NCBI GenBank assembly: GCA_944990035.1
Contig: CALYLX010000124.1
Span: 362,794-426,793 of the forward strand
Direction: 5' to 3'
Source: Clitopilus passeckerianus
Lineage: Eukaryota > Basidiomycota > Agaricomycetes > Agaricales > Entolomataceae
DNA: 64,000 nucleotides
Of the stretch, positions 61,536 to 64,000 are shown piece by piece. A model generated the notes under the pieces. The model was not told where the DNA came from and searched no databases. It was given only the letters and a program-made list of their open reading frames with translations. Each line of letters begins with the position of its first letter. The first letter of the stretch is position 1. A program made the translations under genes and the position numbers.

Positions 61536-62214
61536 TTACCATTCATCAATGGAATCCAATGCGTTACTGAAAGTCCTGATCGCAAGCCGAAGCTCTTCAT
61601 CCTCCAAGTCTCGTCCCTCCACCGCACTGGGCTGGGTACTCTGCGCCTGATTGACCTCTTCGCTTGTCGCGCCATCAGCCTTATCCTTCATGAGCTGCCC
61701 CTTGATGCGCTTCAGTTGGGCGTAAATAGCAAAGGCCTTGATAGGGGAGAAGCGAGCCTCTAGGTCGGCAAGGCAGTCGCGAGATTCGACCTCAGCAGTG
61801 ACCTCCTTGTGCGCCGTTGCTGGGGTCAGATCTTCTGGTGGGATAGCTTCAGGCTGCTCCTCTTGGTGGTTTTCGCAGGTACCTCCACCAACTTCCTCAA
61901 CTTCTTCAACTTCTTCGTCCGGCTCTCCACTTCAGGTGCACTCCTATAGTGAGATCGGGACCCACTAGCCTGGTTCGAAGGGCGCCGCGATCTTGATGCC
62001 CGGAAGTTAACTTGGGCAGCACGAACAAGCAAAGCAGGGTCGTCCTGAACTTCGCGACGGCCAAAATCTTTGGAGTTTGTTATGTATGTGCCAAATTGAG
62101 GGCTTTGAACCTGGGAAATTTGGAAGGGCCTACTGGAGTAGCCGGTAGGTTTAGCAGAGGCGAGCAATGCAAGATAGGGCGAGGGTGCCAACTGAGAGTT
62201 GCTTCATCGTGCGT
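61536..62214 (-). CDS. secreted protein candidate 2, acidic tail (model uncertain)
   Basis: ATG at 62214 begins MKQLSVGTLALSCIA, signal-peptide-like, but stops soon. One base offset gives LALLASAKPTGYSSRPFQIS and then SPQFGTYITNSKDFGRREVQ, which resembles candidate 1. So a frame break or an unseen small intron lies near 62170-62190. Downstream, a second stretch in another frame is strongly acidic (SGEPDEEVEEVEEVGG) and then charged and helical (KAFAIYAQLKRIKGQLMKDK; LEDEELRLAIRTFSNALDS), ending TGG-TAA at 61536. The intron joining these parts (near 61930-61980) is not clear. No family recognised. Treat as a paralog of candidate 1 with an added tail, pending transcripts. Confidence 0.35.
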
Positions 62215-62657
62215 GATAGGTTTGGTGATTGGTTTTATGACGAGTTTTCAGGCCGGCTGAAATGAAGAACGAGTAGTTGATGCGCGAGGGGCTCGAGGTG
62301 CCTTGCTCAGAGCCTGCTGAGGAAAGGGAAGAACGACTTTTTGTAATGGTCCAACTTTCGAATGAATTTTGATGTTGATAGCTCGAACTTCCCTTTGGGA
62401 AAGCTTTTCCGCCAATCAACGAGGTTAGGCAGTCTCCTGTGTAAGCAGCCTCTAGTCATAGATGTTAGCCGAGTCGCGGCAATATTGCGCAATATGTTTT
62501 GGGAAATATCATGATACGACCTCGAGCCCTGCTGACAGGAGCACGTTGTTATCAATTGAGAAGGGCTCGTTATCTCACGTCTATCATAAGTTAGATTAAA
62601 CGAAACATATTCTATGAATGAGAACTAACTTCGTGTCGAGATGTATGTCGCTTCGAG
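62215..62657. other. intergenic between secreted candidate 2 and TRMU
   Basis: About 440 bp with no supported gene; presumably the promoter of candidate 2 and the 3' region of TRMU (both minus). Confidence 0.4.
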
Positions 62658-64000
62658 CTAGCGTGTTCCTCGTACCCCAGTGATTATCCCACACCCCAGC
62701 ACCCATTCACCTTCCGCATCCCACAGTGCTGCAACCTGACCGGGCGCTACACCCTTCTCAGGTACATCAAATCGAATATTTAGGCTACGATGTTCTGGTG
62801 CCCTGGAACGCATGTCAATCCCGTGTGACGGCCCAAAACTCGACATGGCATCGTCCCCATACGGTGACGAATCTTGGCCCTTGCAGATAGTCCTTGCTCT
62901 GTGTTGATCTCGGACGGGGAGAGTCCGCCCATATCCACGAGAAGTCTTGAACGCTGAGGGAAGTGCACTGGAGAGCATCATGGTCACTGAAATAAGCGTG
63001 AGCGAAGTCGCACAGATGCTGAAGATATGAACAACTTACGGTCCTGGGACAACATAAATGACATTTGCTGCCGGATCTTTCTTCGCCACAAACATCTTTT
63101 CCTTCATACCCGGTATTTTGGCTTTCTGTCCAATTGTGAACGTCCACAATCCATTATGCTGTCCAACTTCTTTCCCCGTTTCAAGGTCACATATTGGGCC
63201 ATGGTTGACAAGGTATATAATTCGCTTAAAAACTTGTCTAATGGTGCTTCATAAAACAGGAAAGGAGACACAAACCTAGGAATTTATTAAACTTGGCTTT
63301 CTCTCCGACAAAGCATAACCCCATGCTTTCGGCCCTCTCTGCAGTAGGAAGGCAGGCTTTTGCTGCAATCTCTCTGACTTCCGATTTCTGGAGGCCACCA
63401 AGAGGGAATAGTGCTCGGGCCAAACCTTCTTCGGGAATCGAAGAAAGATAGTATGCCTGATCTTTAATTGGGTCGATAGCACTGAGGAGTTTCGGACGGG
63501 GTATACCATCTACGGACCAGTCTTTACGTGCGTAGTGTCCTAGGTTTAGGAAAATTCTTACAGCACCTTCAGGATACCCACCAGTCGCAAACCAGGGTTT
63601 CAGAAGGGGATCGTCCGATGTGGAGGAAGGTAGGTGCTTCAAAAGCTCTCCAAACTTGATTTCCCTGCAAAGTTTATGAGCAGCACAAATGACGCTTTGG
63701 ATGCAACCTACGTACTTGTTGCACCACACGTCCGGGTTCGGCGTTACACCTCTTTCCCAGTCATGCAAGGAGGGCTCGAACACATTGTTCCAATATTGTC
63801 GGGAGAGGTCAACCTGAGTCCGACATACTCATTTGAGCGTCGGGTAATCGCAATTGAAATCTGTTCGCGCACCATTGAGCAAGGTATATCCAGCATTTTG
63901 CAAACTCGCTGAACGTCCTCCCAACTTCCCATTCACACCCTTTGTCCGTCCCCTCGACTCATCACGAGTATCCCAGTTCCGCATAAACACTGCAGATAGA
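62658..64000 (-). CDS. SLM3: mitochondrial tRNA-specific 2-thiouridylase (MnmA/TRMU/Slm3), partial at window edge
   Basis: The 5' end lies beyond the right edge. Exons visible: to 63873, 63813-63716, 63664-63582, 63539-63272, 63237-63040 and 62986-62658. Family motifs: FMRNWDTRDE, WEDVQRVCKMLDIPC, SRQYWNNVFEPSLHDWERGV, TPNPDVWCN (catalytic Cys region), IKFGELL, FATGHYARKDW, DQAYYLSSIPEEGLARALFP, ESMGLCFVGEKAKFNKFL (second catalytic Cys), GQHNGLWTFTIGQKAKIPG, IRFDVPEKGVAPGQVAALW. It installs the 2-thio group on U34 of mitochondrial tRNA Lys/Glu/Gln. At least three frame breaks are visible: near 63925-63945, at GGGG 62926-62929, and near 62821. Since the enzyme is conserved, base-call error is likely; a decayed copy is the alternative. 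Confidence 0.85.

Noticed and set aside
1..64000. CRISPR arrays, bacterial operons, ribosome binding sites, prophage
   Set aside because: The DNA is eukaryotic nuclear; introns and gene families exclude these.
1..64000. Transposable elements (reverse transcriptase, transposase, long terminal repeats)
   Set aside because: No such protein motifs or terminal repeats seen by eye; decayed elements cannot be excluded without a repeat search.

Overview
The window is nuclear DNA from a basidiomycete fungus, most likely a mushroom-forming Agaricomycete. The signs are small multi-exon genes with ~45-60 nt GT-AG introns, an intron-bearing tRNA gene, and families typical of that group: short-N-terminus NACHT NTPases, a GH131 glucanase, DUF6533-like 7-TM proteins and an HRD/DFG kinase of the agaricomycete-expanded type. 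Gene models were built by hand from splice sites, reading frame and recognisable protein motifs. For most multi-exon genes every exon phase closes exactly.

Layout. 0.5-4.1 kb: an F-box-like gene and a truncated, broken duplicate of it (both minus). 4.1-6.7 kb: Hel2/ZNF598-type E3 ligase (minus). 7.0-8.2 kb: GH131 glucanase (minus). 8.7-21 kb: three tandem NACHT NTPases (all plus), with a Ubp3/USP10 deubiquitinase (12.0-14.3 kb, minus) between the first and second. 21-25.3 kb: gene-poor. 25.3-26.5 kb: Pcl-type cyclin (minus). 26.5-33 kb: gene-poor. 33.0-35.1 kb: coiled-coil AT-hook protein (minus). 38.4-44.4 kb: NatB catalytic subunit Naa20 and the GATOR1/SEACIT subunit Iml1 (minus). 44.8-46.0 kb: PD-(D/E)XK-like protein (plus). 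48.1-49.4 kb: protein kinase (minus), divergent from an unrecognised Ser-rich gene (plus). 52.6-55.7 kb: choline-transporter-like protein (plus). 56.9-60.3 kb: two tandem 7-TM proteins (plus). 60.5 kb: tRNA-Gln(CTG) with an intron. 60.8-62.2 kb: two related short proteins (minus). 62.7-64 kb: mitochondrial tRNA 2-thiouridylase, cut by the window edge (minus).

Housekeeping genes (Hel2, Ubp3, Naa20, Iml1, cyclin, choline transporter, TRMU) alternate with accessory genes. The most interesting unit is the NACHT cluster. The three paralogs share one NTPase core and one post-NACHT region with matching exon structure, but each ends in a different C-terminal module: a Trp-rich region of about 280 residues in the first, a complete basic helix-loop-helix leucine zipper in the second, and a charged helical tail in the third. 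The bHLH-Zip is joined to the NACHT gene through introns whose phases all match (829 codons plus stop), so it reads as a one-protein link from a STAND NTPase to DNA binding. That is inference from sequence, but it is testable.

A caution: several genes (NACHT-1, Iml1, both 7-TM genes, TRMU, perhaps others) contain isolated frame breaks, most of which one extra base in or beside a short same-base run would repair. This looks at least partly like base-call error, so pseudogene calls rest on it only weakly. The F-box duplicate is different: it is truncated and has a nonsense codon and a 2-nt deletion.
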